From Diplolepis rosae (Eukaryota > Arthropoda > Insecta > Hymenoptera > Diplolepididae): 64,000 bases of DNA. The stretch lies in assembly GCA_030998225.1 (NCBI GenBank), contig JAPYXD010000685.1, positions 496,001 through 560,000 on the forward strand, in the 5' to 3' direction. The translations under genes and the position numbers were made by a program. This document shows, piece after piece, positions 23,286 through 34,325 of this stretch. Below the pieces are notes generated by a model. It ran no database searches. It saw only the letters and a program-made list of their open reading frames with translations, and had not been told where the DNA came from. Each line of letters begins with the position of its first letter. Within the stretch, counting starts at the first letter, position 1.

Positions 23286-23428
23286 CATACTTTATATCAA
23301 TAACCATTCTCAATCACTGACTTCTCCTCATCCCTTAGAGAGGATCCTTTTCGATCCTTACATAAAACGAGGAATCTTTTAAGAAGAGAAATGTTACGTT
23401 CCTGACGTAACATACCCAATCTCTTTTT

Positions 23429-23446
23429 TGGTGCATCGGCCGGGAA
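23429..23446 (+). promoter_or_regulatory. Primer-binding site complementary to tRNA-Gly(GCC)
   Basis: TGGTGCATCGGCCGGGAA starts 16 bases after the 5' LTR. It is the exact complement, over 18 bases, of the 3' end of insect tRNA-Gly(GCC) including CCA, as I remember that tRNA. This would be the minus-strand primer and independently supports the LTR border. Confidence 0.75.
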
Positions 23447-23514
23447 ACACTTGAAGTCAGTGAATGGGATATTGAAATTTTATAATTGCTAAATCAAAAC
23501 TTGATAAAGTACAA

Positions 23515-23880
23515 TTAAAATTTATCTGATTACACACATATTGGTTAAAATAAAATAAATTTGATAAAATCACGAAAGGATTTGACCTTGAGGCTATCTT
23601 GAGTGATTAAATAATCATTTTATTTTATTTGAAATTTTATACACATATCTTGTTGAAATAAAATAATTTTATCAAATCACAAAGAGATCTGACCTTGATG
23701 CTAACCTAAGTGATTAAATAATTATTTTATGTAAAAAATTGTTTACTTTAATTATTTCTTGTTATTTTGTACAAACTGTGCTAAAATAAAATAAATTCTG
23801 TTGAGTCATGCAGGGATTTGACCTTGAGGCTAACCTAAGTGATCAAAAGACTTATTTTATTTGAAATTTTATTATCGGAA
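23515..23880 (+). promoter_or_regulatory. Leader tandem repeat with three TGACCTTGA sites
   Basis: Three diverged units of about 107-129 bases each contain TGACCTTGA followed by (G/T)GCTA(A/T)C(T)..AAGTGATTAAATAAT-like sequence. TGACCTTGA lies at 23583-23591, 23690-23698 and 23819-23827. Its inverse TCAAGGTCA is the extended half-site bound by monomeric nuclear receptors of the FTZ-F1 and ERR type. The position, just behind the primer site, is where Drosophila gypsy keeps its Su(Hw) insulator array. Confidence 0.6.
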
Positions 23881-24832
23881 TTTCTGAAAGTGCAGAGATT
23901 ACATAGGATTTTGTGCTTGAGTCATGCCTGTCTAATCTCGTATTTCCTTAATTCTAAATTGTTGACTAAGTTCTAATTCGAGTTAAAACGAGAAAAAGCA
24001 GCACACGAGACTATAAGTCCTTTTTAGATACGTTGAACGGTCACCATTTGATTACAATCAATTGGGTAAGGCAAAATTCAAGTGCTATACAGTATCGTTT
24101 GAAACTTCTATTTCAACTCCGTTAACTAACAGAATATTTTTAATTGCAAAAGATTGACCAAGATGTTGTGCTTCAGTCAGGGTTGTCCAATCTTGCATTA
24201 ATCAAATTCTGTATAACTTATAATTTTGTTTATGTGTGTATAGTAAAAAATATAACAAACATTTTTTTTTGTGAGTGTAACAATTATTTAAAACCCATTT
24301 ATGACCTATACCATTCGACAATTATATAAAAAAAAAAAAAAAACATCAAGTATCCCAGGTAAGACAAGGACCAAAATTAGTTTCAAGAAGAATAAATTTG
24401 AAACAAAAATTCTAAATAAATATTTTTTCTGTAAGCACATGGAAATTGTTGGAATTAAGGCATATTATTTTAAGAATTTTGATTGATGACTATAAATTTA
24501 CCTGACTCGGAACATTGAGACAATTCATATTTTCCAATGACAAATTATTAATCACATTTATTGACTACAATAGTATATTATGTGCCTAGGCACACTATAA
24601 TGCACATGCCAGGTTCAATTTCTACATTGTATTCCTCTGTAACGGAATATACAACATTGCTTTACTCTCAGCTGTAACGGAAAAACGAGTTTCCGCGGCT
24701 GAGGCACATAAAAATATTTTAAAACGAAAGATATTTAAAAAACTTTTCTGTTGATCCAAATGAATATTTATGTAGTGCAATTTTAAAAGTGTCTCTATGT
24801 ACGTATCAGTAAATTTTATTTTATAATAACCT
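23881..24832 (+). promoter_or_regulatory. Rest of leader with splice donor CAG/GTAAGA at 24358
   Basis: Untranslated leader of the retroelement. CCCAGGTAAGAC at 24354-24365 is an excellent 5' splice site before gag; acceptors occur directly before the downstream genes at 30563, 40668 and 45904. A run of about 15 A lies at 24329-24343. Nothing else that I recognise. Confidence 0.5.
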
Positions 24833-27606
24833 ATGTCGGGCCCAATCCCAGTTAATTAGGGAAATCACCAATTCAAGGAAATCCTATTACGCGCAGTCAA
24901 GTTAAGAAAAATACTGAACTTGCAAAAATTGTGGCACAAAATCAAACTGGTCCCCTTAAACTAATTATTGTAAATAATTAACTAGTAACTAAAGATAATT
25001 TTGAAAATATTTCTAACAAGGACAAAACAAATATCAGTTTGCAATTAGATAATATTTCTTTAGAGAAAACCTTAACGTTTGAACAATTCGAAACTGCCGG
25101 AACAAGCAATTTATCTGACTCGAATAATTGGCTTAATTCAAATTCAAAAACTAATTCAAGTATTATTTGTGGATCAATTGATCAGGACGAAACATTAAAA
25201 AACGAAACTACTTATACTGACAACGAAGATATAAGTTTACTTAGTTCAACGATAATTCCAAAAAATACAGTTGAAGAAAGAACTAAAATGAATTTATCAG
25301 AAAATTCTCTTAAACGCCAAACAATTTTAAGTAATCACGATAGTGACGATAATAGTACCGACAACGAACAAATGGAACAAATTGTTCACAACAATCCTGC
25401 AGAAAACTTTAATCCAATTAGAAACAACGAAATGGTCCTACCTAATAATCAACAAGTATCCTTACGCGACGCGTTAGAAGTAGTACCCTTATTTGATGGA
25501 AGTAACATTCCATTATCACATTTTATTGAAGGATGTTATGAGGCAAAGGCAGTGCTGCCAACACCCGCAGCTCAAGAAAATTTAGGACGATTATTAAGAA
25601 GTAAATTATCAGGAGAAGCGAGAATATGTATCTTTGGATCGACTTATAATAATATCGAAGAATTAATTGAAAAACTCAAAAGAGTATACGCCCCAGCAAA
25701 AAGTGTGTATCAATTACAAGGAGAATTAGGGAATACCTATATGTGGGAAAAAGAGAACGTACTTTCCTATGCAGCTAGAATTAAGGAGATTGCCGACAGA
25801 ATCGAAGACGCTCATAGACTCAACAATAATGGACAAGTAGATAATACCTTCAAACAGAACCTTCATAAAGACGTTATTCAATGCTTTATTCGCGGTCTGC
25901 GTCCTGAATTAGAAATTCGAGTAAAAACAAAGGAATCATTTAAAGAAGTTTTCAATGACACAATCAACGTAGAAAGAGATTTGGCAGCATCTTCCGCACT
26001 ACGGAGAAATAAAAATTCAGATTATTTAAAAATGGATGATTCTATAAATAATAGAAATAATAAAACAACTCGGTTCAATGTTGCACGAGATAACAACATA
26101 AATTGTATAATATGTAAAAAACCAGGTCATGTTGCTGAAAATTGTTATCATTTAACCAAAGCACAAGATGCAGTATCCAGAGAACAAAATCCTAATTTTT
26201 TTATGCAAAATCAACAGCCTAGTAATAATCACCAACGACGAGAAAATATTTACAATAATTCTGCAAGAAATAATTACCGGAATAACCACTTTTTAGGAAA
26301 CAGAAATAACAATTGTGACAATAATAACTATCCAAATAACAATTTTTCAGGGAACAGGAACAAAAATTACAATAACTTTTCAAGTAACAAAAATAATTAT
26401 CCTAACTGCAATAGATTCCATAATTACAATAATAATAATTTTTTGAGAAACAGAAAAAATAGACAAGAAAATCTAGATTACAACAGGTATGCAAATCACA
26501 GACAAGTTTTAAATCAAAATAGCCAACGTGAAATGCGAAATCAGCAATTAAGTAGACCAAATCAAAATTATCCACAAAAACCAGAAGTTATATGCAACTA
26601 TTGTAAAAAACCAGGACATATTATAACAAATTGTAATGTAAATCCCAATTTGACAAAAGATAAAAAAATAGTGTTAAAACTTACAGGAATAAATAATTTA
26701 CCACTTTTTACAATGGGACAAATACAAATAAACATTCTAGGATATCCAACAATATTGAATATAATTCCTAATGAAAGACCAATAGATGAAGACGGAGTTC
26801 TAGGTTCAGAATTTTTTCGAGAAAATAAAGTCAATATAAATTATGTATCAAAATGTCTAGAAATACAAAATAAACTGTATCCATTTGAATCGACACAGAT
26901 ATTAACAATTCCAGCTAGAACAGTAACAACATTTTATGTTCCAATTGAAAATACTGAAAAAAGCGAAGGTTACGTACCTCGACTACATTTTGGCGAAGGA
27001 ATTTATGCAGGAGACACAGTTGTAAAAAATCGCAACGGTAAAGCTTATATCAAATTTGCAAATACAAACGAAATTTCAGTAAGGATATCAATACCAGCTA
27101 TTACTTTAGAAGACTTTAAAGAAAGAGATTTTCAAAATGTAACAAGTCAATCAAGCAATTTAAAAAACTTAAGTGATGACGATTTATCTAACCAAATTCT
27201 GAATAGCTTCTTAAAAACCCAAAAATTTTTCAACAATCCATGCAGATTTTTTAACATAACAGGTGAAGAAAGAATAGAATGCATTAAAAAACTTCTTCGT
27301 TTGGATCATTTGAATCAAGACGAATACGAACATGTAGAAAGATTAATTATTAATAGTGCAGACAGGTTTCAAATCCCAGGAGAACCACTTAAAGCTACTA
27401 ACGTTTTGCAACATTCGATTCCAACTACAGATGATTCTCCAATTTTTTCAAGACAATATAGATTTCCCCCTGCTCATAAAGAAGAAATTACAAAACAAGT
27501 TGACGCATTATTAAAAAATAAAATAATAAAACCTTCACAATCACCGTATAACACTCCAGTTTGGATTGTTCCTAAAAAACCAGACTCTAAAGGTAAAATA
27601 AAATGG
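24833..27606 (+). pseudogene. Gag-Pro plus N-terminal RT of the giant retroelement, with deletions
   Basis: An ATG at 24833 (MSGPIPV) is soon lost by a frameshift, and an in-frame TAA lies at 24979. From there a single frame stays open for about 890 codons. It shows the Gag capsid region (LRDALEVVPLFDGSN, FIRGLRPELE, about 25450-25990), a CCHC knuckle CIICKKPGHVAENC (26104), a very Asn-rich linker, and a second knuckle CNYCKKPGHIITNC (26593). The back half of the protease follows (LTGINN to GVLGSEFFREN). The active-site D(T/S)G segment is missing, compared with the related copy at 61.0 kb. It then enters RT at RQYRFPPAHKEEI and SPYNTPVWIVPKK and is cut at KWRM (27606). Confidence 0.85.
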
Positions 27607-27651
27607 CGAATGAATGATTTGATGATGATGATGATGATGATGAATGGATGT
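27607..27651 (+). repeat. (GAT)n junction marking deletion of RT and RNase H
   Basis: Directly after the RT motif KWRM lies a GAT/ATG microsatellite of seven or so units. Immediately after it the protein sequence resumes at NADALSRNP, the conserved end of RNase H. The related copy on the minus strand at 57.6-59.6 kb has about 470 residues between the same two motifs, so the catalytic core was removed and the microsatellite marks the scar. Confidence 0.85.
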
Positions 27652-29202
27652 TAATGCAGACGCTCTTTCAAGAAACCCTATTATTAATGATGAAAGATCA
27701 AGAAATTTACACGAAGATGATGATGATACCTTTATGACATCTCAAGAAAAAACGAATCTTGAGAATACCTTTATGAAAAATAACGAAGAAAATTATATCA
27801 AAAAAGGAAATAATTCCAAAACAGAATATTTCAATTCGATATTTACCCAAGATGATATAAATGACTTTAGTGAATCATCACAAGATCCAATATTAAATAT
27901 CAATCCTAAGTTTTTAGAAACTTTTAATGTTTCTCCCAATGAAGAATTATTTAATAACGTTTGTAACAATTTTATGAAATATACAAGTTTATTGAAACTT
28001 TTAGCATCAAAGCTTCTGTTTATGACTATTATACTCTTAAGTCCAATACTTGGAAAAAATTATGAAAATTCGCCATGGAAAACCATGACTACTAGGGTTA
28101 AAAAGAAAAAACAAGAACAAATGAAAAATTCAAATCAGCATAAAAATCTAGAAAATTTAAATCAAAATGAAATCCAAGAAAAATTAGACGAAAAGTAGGT
28201 AGGCCAAGAAAAAATCTATTTACAAATTTAAAAATTATTCCCTCTCAAACAAAAAGAAAGAGAGGTAGACCAAGAAAACAAATATATGAAAATGAATTAC
28301 CAGAAATAAATATGTAAAAAGGAAGCCGAACAAAAGTAAAATCAGATTCCGACTCTGATCCTGATTCTGATCCTGAATATTTGGACTATTTAAAAGAAAT
28401 CCAAGCAAAAAATAAAAGAAATAAAAATGGCAAAAAGCCTAATCAATTTATTAATCCTCAAGAGGAAGAAAGCGAAAATTATTTTTCTACTTCTGAAGAT
28501 GAAGTAATTGATATGGAACCTGAAGATGAAGAGAGCTCTGAAAGCTCTTGTTATGAAGAAATTTTTGAAAATGAAAATATCGAAGACACTTTTAATGAAC
28601 GAAATTCTGAAATAAACAAAAATCGACAAATAGAAACCAGGGAAAATCTCGAAAATGATAATAATTCAGAATTCGAAGAAAACCGTCCACCCCCAGAGCC
28701 CCCTCCACCCAATTCAAAATCTACCAAGCAAATTCTAATGAATAAAAATATCGTTGAATGTAGCGATCAATTAACAATGCGAAAAGATAATTATGTATAT
28801 TTTGTTACAACAAATGGAAATCCTCGAGATAATGGTTCAAAAAGTCTTGAAAAACGTGGAACCTAACCAAAATTTAAAAACTTACAGAAGGGAACAGCGA
28901 AAGAAATTAAAAAAGGAAACTATTATCATTTTGCTCTTCCGATTGAAGGAGAAATTCAAGACAATTTATCTGAAACCTTAAATAATATAAAATTGTCAAT
29001 TTACTCATTACATGAATTATCTCAAAAATTGAATTTACGATCAATTATTATTTCAAGGACTTCAAAAATCAACCATATAGCTTGGGAAGAAATAAAATTA
29101 ATATTTGATTTAGTTTTTGCAAATTCACTTACGAAAATAATAGTTTGTAATTGCATAACGCAATATCCAACAAAAGAACAAAGATCACAATTAATTGAAT
29201 AA
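27652..29202 (+). pseudogene. RNase H end and acidic RNase H-integrase spacer, with two AT-hooks
   Basis: Opens with VNADALSRNPI, then an acidic, Asn/Lys-rich spacer broken by stops at 28196, 28315, 28864 and 29200. In one frame GRPRK (28198-28212) and RGRPRKQ (28261-28281) are textbook AT-hook cores. Further on, an SDSDPDSDP tract, many Glu residues and RPPPEPPPP follow. The minus-strand relative shares SDSDPDYD and RPPPEPPP but not the hooks. The region near 28990-29200 resembles the conserved lead-in to integrase. AT-hooks bind the minor groove of AT-rich DNA; a role in target choice is my inference. Confidence 0.6.
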
Positions 29203-30453
29203 GCACACTCCTCAGCATTAGGAGGCCATAAAGGTGTCACAAAGACCTATAATCGAATTCGCCAAAAAGTTTTTTGGGAAAATATGAAAGTCGATATTCA
29301 AAAGTATATTCAAGGCTGTTTACAATGCCAAATGAAAAAATTAGTTCGAGTTAAAACTAAAAATCCTATGGTTATTACCGATACACCCACTACTGCCTTC
29401 GAAAAAATATCAATGGATATTGTTGGTCTACTACCAGAAACAAAATCTGGAAATCTGTATATTCTTACTATACATGATAATTTTACAAAATATTCTCTGG
29501 CAATACCTCTTCCTAATCATCAAGCTGGTACAATAGCAGACGCATTCGTGAAAAAATTTATTTGCATATTTGGATCGCCAAAAGGAGTACTAACGGATCA
29601 AGGCAGAGATTTTTTAAGCAATTTATTAAAAAGATTAGCAAAACGCTTTAGAATCAAACAATTTCGTACCACAGCTTTTCACCCTCAATCCAATGGATCA
29701 CTTGAACGATCACATCATGTCCTAGGTGAATATCTCAAACAATTTGTAGCAAAAAACTCAGAATGGGACGATTGGCTAGAATTAGCAATGTTTTCATATA
29801 ACACAAGTGTACACGAAGCCACAAAATGTACGCCTTACGAATTAGTTTTTGGCAAATTAGCCCGTGAACCCTCTAGTGAACCTCTATCACAAAATGAAAA
29901 ATTGCAAACCTATGATGATTATTTGATCAACTTTGTCACACAACTGCATGAAATGCGAACACAAGCAAGAGAAAACCTCATAAAGGCAAAAGAAAAATCA
30001 AAAATGTACCACGATAGAAAAATAAATCCCTTGGAAATGAAAATTAGGGATAATGTATTTTTATTAAAAGGAGGAAAAATTAAAAAGCTGGATAATCAAT
30101 ACACAGGACCTCACGAAGTTTTAGATGTACTAGGAAGAGGAAATGTAAAAATCAACATGAAAGGAAAACCGACAGTAGTTCACGTCAACCGACTAAAAAG
30201 ATCACAAATTGATGCATTTGTAAATCTAGTCGATATGACAGCTCTTTGGCCTTATCTAATTCAAAACGGAATCTACAATCACGACGATTGTAACATACCT
30301 GAGTGGAGCAAAGATTTCACTAACCCAATTATAATCCGAGAAATTTTTACGACAATTAAAACTCGGGGTCCAGAAGCCTATAACAATTTGATTCTCAGTC
30401 TACGATCGTCAGGACACAAATCTTTAGCCGAAATTCTAAATTCAATGAAATAA
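29203..30453 (+). CDS. Integrase of the giant retroelement (core intact)
   Basis: The HHCC zinc module is present (HSSALGGHKG ... CLQCQ). The catalytic triad is complete: Asp in ISMDIVGLLPE, Asp in VLTDQGRDFLSN, and Glu in NGSLERSH, with exactly 35 residues between the last two. A C-terminal GPY/F-like segment (YTGPHEVLDVLGRGN, VHVNRLKRSQ) follows. The ORF from ATG 29284 has 389 codons. A TAA at 29200 separates it from the spacer, so it would need readthrough or a separate start. This is the best-preserved pol domain. Confidence 0.88.
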   Translation, partial: AHSSALGGHKGVTKTYNRIRQKVFWENMKVDIQKYIQGCLQCQMKKLVRVKTKNPMVITDTPTTAFEKISMDIVGLLPETKSGNLYILTIHDNFTKYSLAIPLPNHQAGTIADAFVKKFICIFGSPKGVLTDQGRDFLSNLLKRLAKRFRIKQFRTTAFHPQSNGSLERSHHVLGEYLKQFVAKNSEWDDWLELAMFSYNTSVHEATKCTPYELVFGKLAREPSSEPLSQNEKLQTYDDYLINFVTQLHEMRTQARENLIKAKEKSKMYHDRKINPLEMKIRDNVFLLKGGKIKKLDNQYTGPHEVLDVLGRGNVKINMKGKPTVVHVNRLKRSQIDAFVNLVDMTALWPYLIQNGIYNHDDCNIPEWSKDFTNPIIIREIFTTIKTRGPEAYNNLILSLRSSGHKSLAEILNSMK

Positions 30454-30560
30454 GTACTCAACTATAATACAGATCAGTACACGTAAAAATATTACTAGGT
30501 ATTATTGAAAAACCTATAATAAATAAATGAGATAAGCTACTAATTGGAACCTCCTTTTTC

Positions 30561-30566
30561 CAGACA
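30561..30566 (+). promoter_or_regulatory. Splice acceptor directly before the first glycoprotein gene
   Basis: CCTCCTTTTTCCAG ends at 30563, two bases before the ATG at 30566. Errantivirus env genes are made from a spliced mRNA with the donor in the leader; this site and the donor at 24358 fit that scheme. Confidence 0.6.
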
Positions 30567-31864
30567 TGGGATTGCGAGGCTTCCTCTTGGTACTGCTGAT
30601 TCTAAGATTGCTCTATATGAAAACAACTTACGCCATCATTGGATTTGATTGCGGCTCAAACAATGCGAATATAACGACATTATCTGTATTGGATGTGGGC
30701 GAATGCGATTTACCTCAACGACAAGTAAACGTCGAAAAAACTTACATACAACTTTTGCAAATTACCGGATTGTCAAATACTAAGGTTATACAATGCAAAA
30801 TAGAAATTCACCGTGCTATAACTTATTGTGGCATGCATTCCCATATTTCTGTGGTCGCAAACGGTCACAGCGAATATATACAAGAAGTCTCACGAGATCA
30901 ATGTAAACAAATGCATACAATGGGAAACTTCCTAGTAACACCTTCTATCCAAATATCAAAATTAAAAATAAACGAAACATATCATAGCGTCACATTGGCG
31001 GGTTCATTAACAACTAACGGTGAATGTACAGGAACGCAATTTTTAGATCCTTATGGTACATGGAACAGTGTAGTAGTTCAAGCAATATTTAAAATCACCC
31101 TACAAGAACATTATGCAACAGTTCATTTAAATACCGATAAAATTCAATTACGATCAGGAGTGGTATGCACACTTTCAAAAACATATTGCACAGATATGGA
31201 AGACGGGCAAACATTTTGGGATACCTTACCAAATAATGTATGCAATTTAAAAAAATATGAGGTTATTTACGAAGGACCAGCAAACAAAACGCATGATAAC
31301 ACTACAGAAAATTCTGAAACCTTATACTCACTAACTACGGATGAAATAACTTTCGTTTTAGCAGAAAAAGCAAGAAAACCAGTTTGTAACTACATTCTTA
31401 TTCAAACCGAACACCCAAAATTATTAATTTTTGAAACCAGACCTGGTAACTCATTTTTAGAGAATAAACGTCTAGAAGTTCAAAATATGGATATTTTTTT
31501 TTACTTCAATTCTAAATTTGTATATGTGGAAAGACACATACGCATAGAAATTAACAGACTTTACCACGACGTTCTTACTCAACGATGCCGTCTAGAACAA
31601 CAAGTTTTCAGGAATACATTAACATTAGCTACTCATGCACCAGATGAATTTGCATATCATCTAATGAAAAGCCCAGGTTACATGTCAGTGACAGCAGGAG
31701 AAGTAGTACACATCATACAATGTATACCTGTTGAAGTAAAATATAGAAAAACTGAAGAATGTTATCTTCAATTACCAGTAATTAGAGGAAACCAGTCTTA
31801 CTTTCTCTCTCCACGAACTCATATCTTAACAAAATCCGGCACACAAACAAATTGCAACTCTCTC
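30566..31864 (+). pseudogene. Envelope glycoprotein 1, N-terminal part (chuvirus/mononegavirus-like)
   Basis: Begins with a hydrophobic signal peptide (FLLVLLILRLLY) and a mature N terminus near FDCG. The ectodomain has many Cys residues, several N-x-T/S sites, and blocks ITYCGMHSH, TLAGSLT, SKFVYVE and APDEFAYHLMKSPGY. The pattern resembles glycoproteins of chuviruses and related mononegavirus-like agents that have been captured by arthropod LTR elements. It would mediate attachment and fusion at the cell surface. The gene is cut at 31864 by the hAT element; apart from that the frame is open. Class is assigned from remembered pattern, not from a search. Confidence 0.65.
31857..31864. repeat. 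8-base target duplication ACTCTCTC (left)
   Basis: ACTCTCTC directly precedes the CAGTGTCTCC tip of the hAT element and is repeated exactly at 38470-38477. Eight-base duplications are the mark of hAT insertion. Confidence 0.93.
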
Positions 31865-34104
31865 CAGTGTCTCCAGAACGTGGGATTTTTCGGCCCCCAC
31901 CACGTTCCCATCTGGGAGAAACACATGCAAACGTGGCGTGTCAGTGTGTCGGCTCTGCTACACGCTGCGGCCACCAGCTTCGAGTAAAGCCGAAGGTGCA
32001 CGAAGACGGACTTCGTTACAATGCTTGAGTTTTCAAGTTATTTTTAGATTTCACGCTTTCGTTTATCGAGTCGAAATTAAGAATTGTATTTTTCTCGAGT
32101 ACGTGCAAAAGAGGCGCGAAGCAGACGACGAATTTGAATTTACGAAGTATATAGTTCAAGAAATAACACTTTTCTTCAATTTCTTGAAGAAAGTCTGCAT
32201 GAAATAAACATCAGTATGATCTTGGAAAATTTCATGAGGATTTCAACACTTCAAAAATAAACTTTCAGTGAAATTTAGTGACAATAAATGTATAAAATTT
32301 GAATCAATATATAATTTTCCATTCAAATTTATATACTTCATACTAATTTTGTACATTTAACAATTTTTCAATTAGAACAATATTTTTTATCAAGATAAAA
32401 TGAACATAAAATTCAAGTTCATAATTTATATTTTCAGTTATATGTTAGAAATATTTTCATCTCACATTTTTGTAGCCTAAGCAAAAACTTTTCATTCCAA
32501 AACTTAAAATCTCTACGGAAATGGTGTCTAATAGCAGTAGATAAATTAAAAAGCTAAAATATGTGTTTATTGGTATTTCCATATTAACATATAAATATCA
32601 ATCAACTTTAAATTTTACATAAAAATGTTCGTTCGAAGTGTTCAAATCTTGTTACAATTTGACAAGATTTTATGGAGGAGTGCAATCTTTTGGATGAAAT
32701 ATTTTGTAGTTCTTAATTTGTCTGTCCGTCTGAAATCGTAGTAAGATTTTAACAGTAAACAACAAATTTTCCAATAGAATTCAGGATCAATAGTAATTGA
32801 TTCAGGAAATACTTCAACTCTGTAGAGCATTTTTGTATTTCGAATTCAAAATGTGTGCTTAAGCCACAAAAAAGTAAGCTGGAAATGTAGATATAAAACT
32901 AGTTATGTCATGTTTATGTCTTCTTAATGGAAAATACTTTGCATATAATTCTCTAATTCGATATTTTTTTAATGTATGAACATTCAAGAAATTGATAAAT
33001 ATTCCATCTTTTTATAGTAACTAAAAATTTCCGGATAATGCTTTGATTGAGAAAGCTAAAAATTTGTCAAATATTGATATAAATTGCAATTTTACAATTG
33101 CATTATTTTTCAAATATTTTAACATCTCTTCAATCTTGATAATTCTTACAGAAGTTTATTTCATGTGTGTGACTTTTTCTTTTTGTAATGAAAGATTTCG
33201 TAATTCTAAATTCGGCCCAATTCGTAACATTGTAAAAAGATTTTAAAACTTCATAACAATTTTTTTTCTGTTTTATTCAAAGTAAATAAATATTCAATGT
33301 TTGGAATCGAAATATTAAGTAAATGATTTTTAATTTCTGGGAATAAACTGCTTTAATAAGACAATCTTTCTTCTTTGTGAGAAATCTCAATTTTAAAATT
33401 AAAATTCTACGCATAGGATACAAAAACATAATATGAAAATACTTTTATTACAGAATTTTGAAATATACAAGTTGACCAATTTCTAATCGAGTAAATCGGC
33501 TACTTTAAGCAAAAAATTATGTTAAAAATATTTTATCAAAAAAAAATAAGACACATTAAATTACGGTTTAAAATCCACATTCATAGATTGATGGTAAAAG
33601 CAGTTTAAAGTTTTTTAATCTTACGTTTTAGTGACGTATGCACAGACTTTTAATCAGATAAATGAAATGCTTTATAGAAAGTCAAAATTTTCTTATTACT
33701 GCACTTAATCAAATTTATAAAGTAAAAATATTTTTTAATTGATGCTTTCACTCAATTCTTTAACCATTCATTAATTGAAAATTGTACTCAAAATTTAATC
33801 TTGCAGCGTTCCAATATTCCCACAATGTTACAAAATCTTATTAATCATTATTTTAGTCGAATTATTTTCAAAATATTTAAAAAATAAATGTAAATATTTT
33901 GATTAAATACTCTGTCAAATTTTGCATTTGACTGATCTTGCAAAATTGTTGAAAGTTTTGAATACCGATAGAAGAAACTTTAAATGAAATTTTATGTCCA
34001 TAAATGCTTAAAGTTCTGTATAGAAATATCAACTACAACATTCTCAAATTTTATAAATAAACTACTAAATTCAAAAAGTTTCGGATTTTTTTAAAAACTG
34101 TACA

Positions 34105-34325
34105 AATTTCAAATATGAATCAGTCAAAATCTACTGATTATCAGTAAAATTTGACTGATTTAAATAACTAAAAACAGGTTACTGTGAATCAGTCAAATTT
34201 CACTGATTACTTCAGTGAAAAGTAACTGATTTAACAGTGAAAAATATTGTTTCCACTGATGATTCAGTGAAAAGGCAAATCACTGATTCAATCAGTGAAA
34301 ATTTGACTGATTCAGATTTAGAGTG
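34105..34325. repeat. Cluster of CAGTGAAA / TGACTGATT palindromes
   Basis: Over a dozen copies of TGATTCAGTGAAA-like words and their inverses occur without a fixed period in the interior of the hAT element, before its transposase. hAT transposases bind short subterminal motifs, but these are far from the ends here. Compare the similar cluster at 7690-7965. Confidence 0.55.

Larger units (their letters stand above)
22346..23412 (+). repeat. 5' LTR of the giant retroelement
   Basis: Begins TGTCACGTC and ends GACGTAACA, so the tips are near-inverse. Its copy at the other end runs 46889-48074. From about 22371 on the two are nearly identical apart from repeat-number changes. U3 contains two imperfect units of about 190 bases (three in the 3' LTR). 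R contains about three units of a 33-36-base CAGTCCAG...ATCTCTAC repeat (two in the 3' LTR). With flanking GAAC on both sides this is a standard Ty3/gypsy-type 4-base target duplication. Confidence 0.88.

Noticed and set aside
26598..26834. Minus-strand frame inside Gag-Pro
   Set aside because: Shadow of the plus-strand coding frame.
31938..32207. 89-codon frame in the left hAT arm and its mirror at 38127-38396
   Set aside because: It exists twice only because the arms are inverted copies. A similar stretch in element B is explained by DNA-level relatedness.
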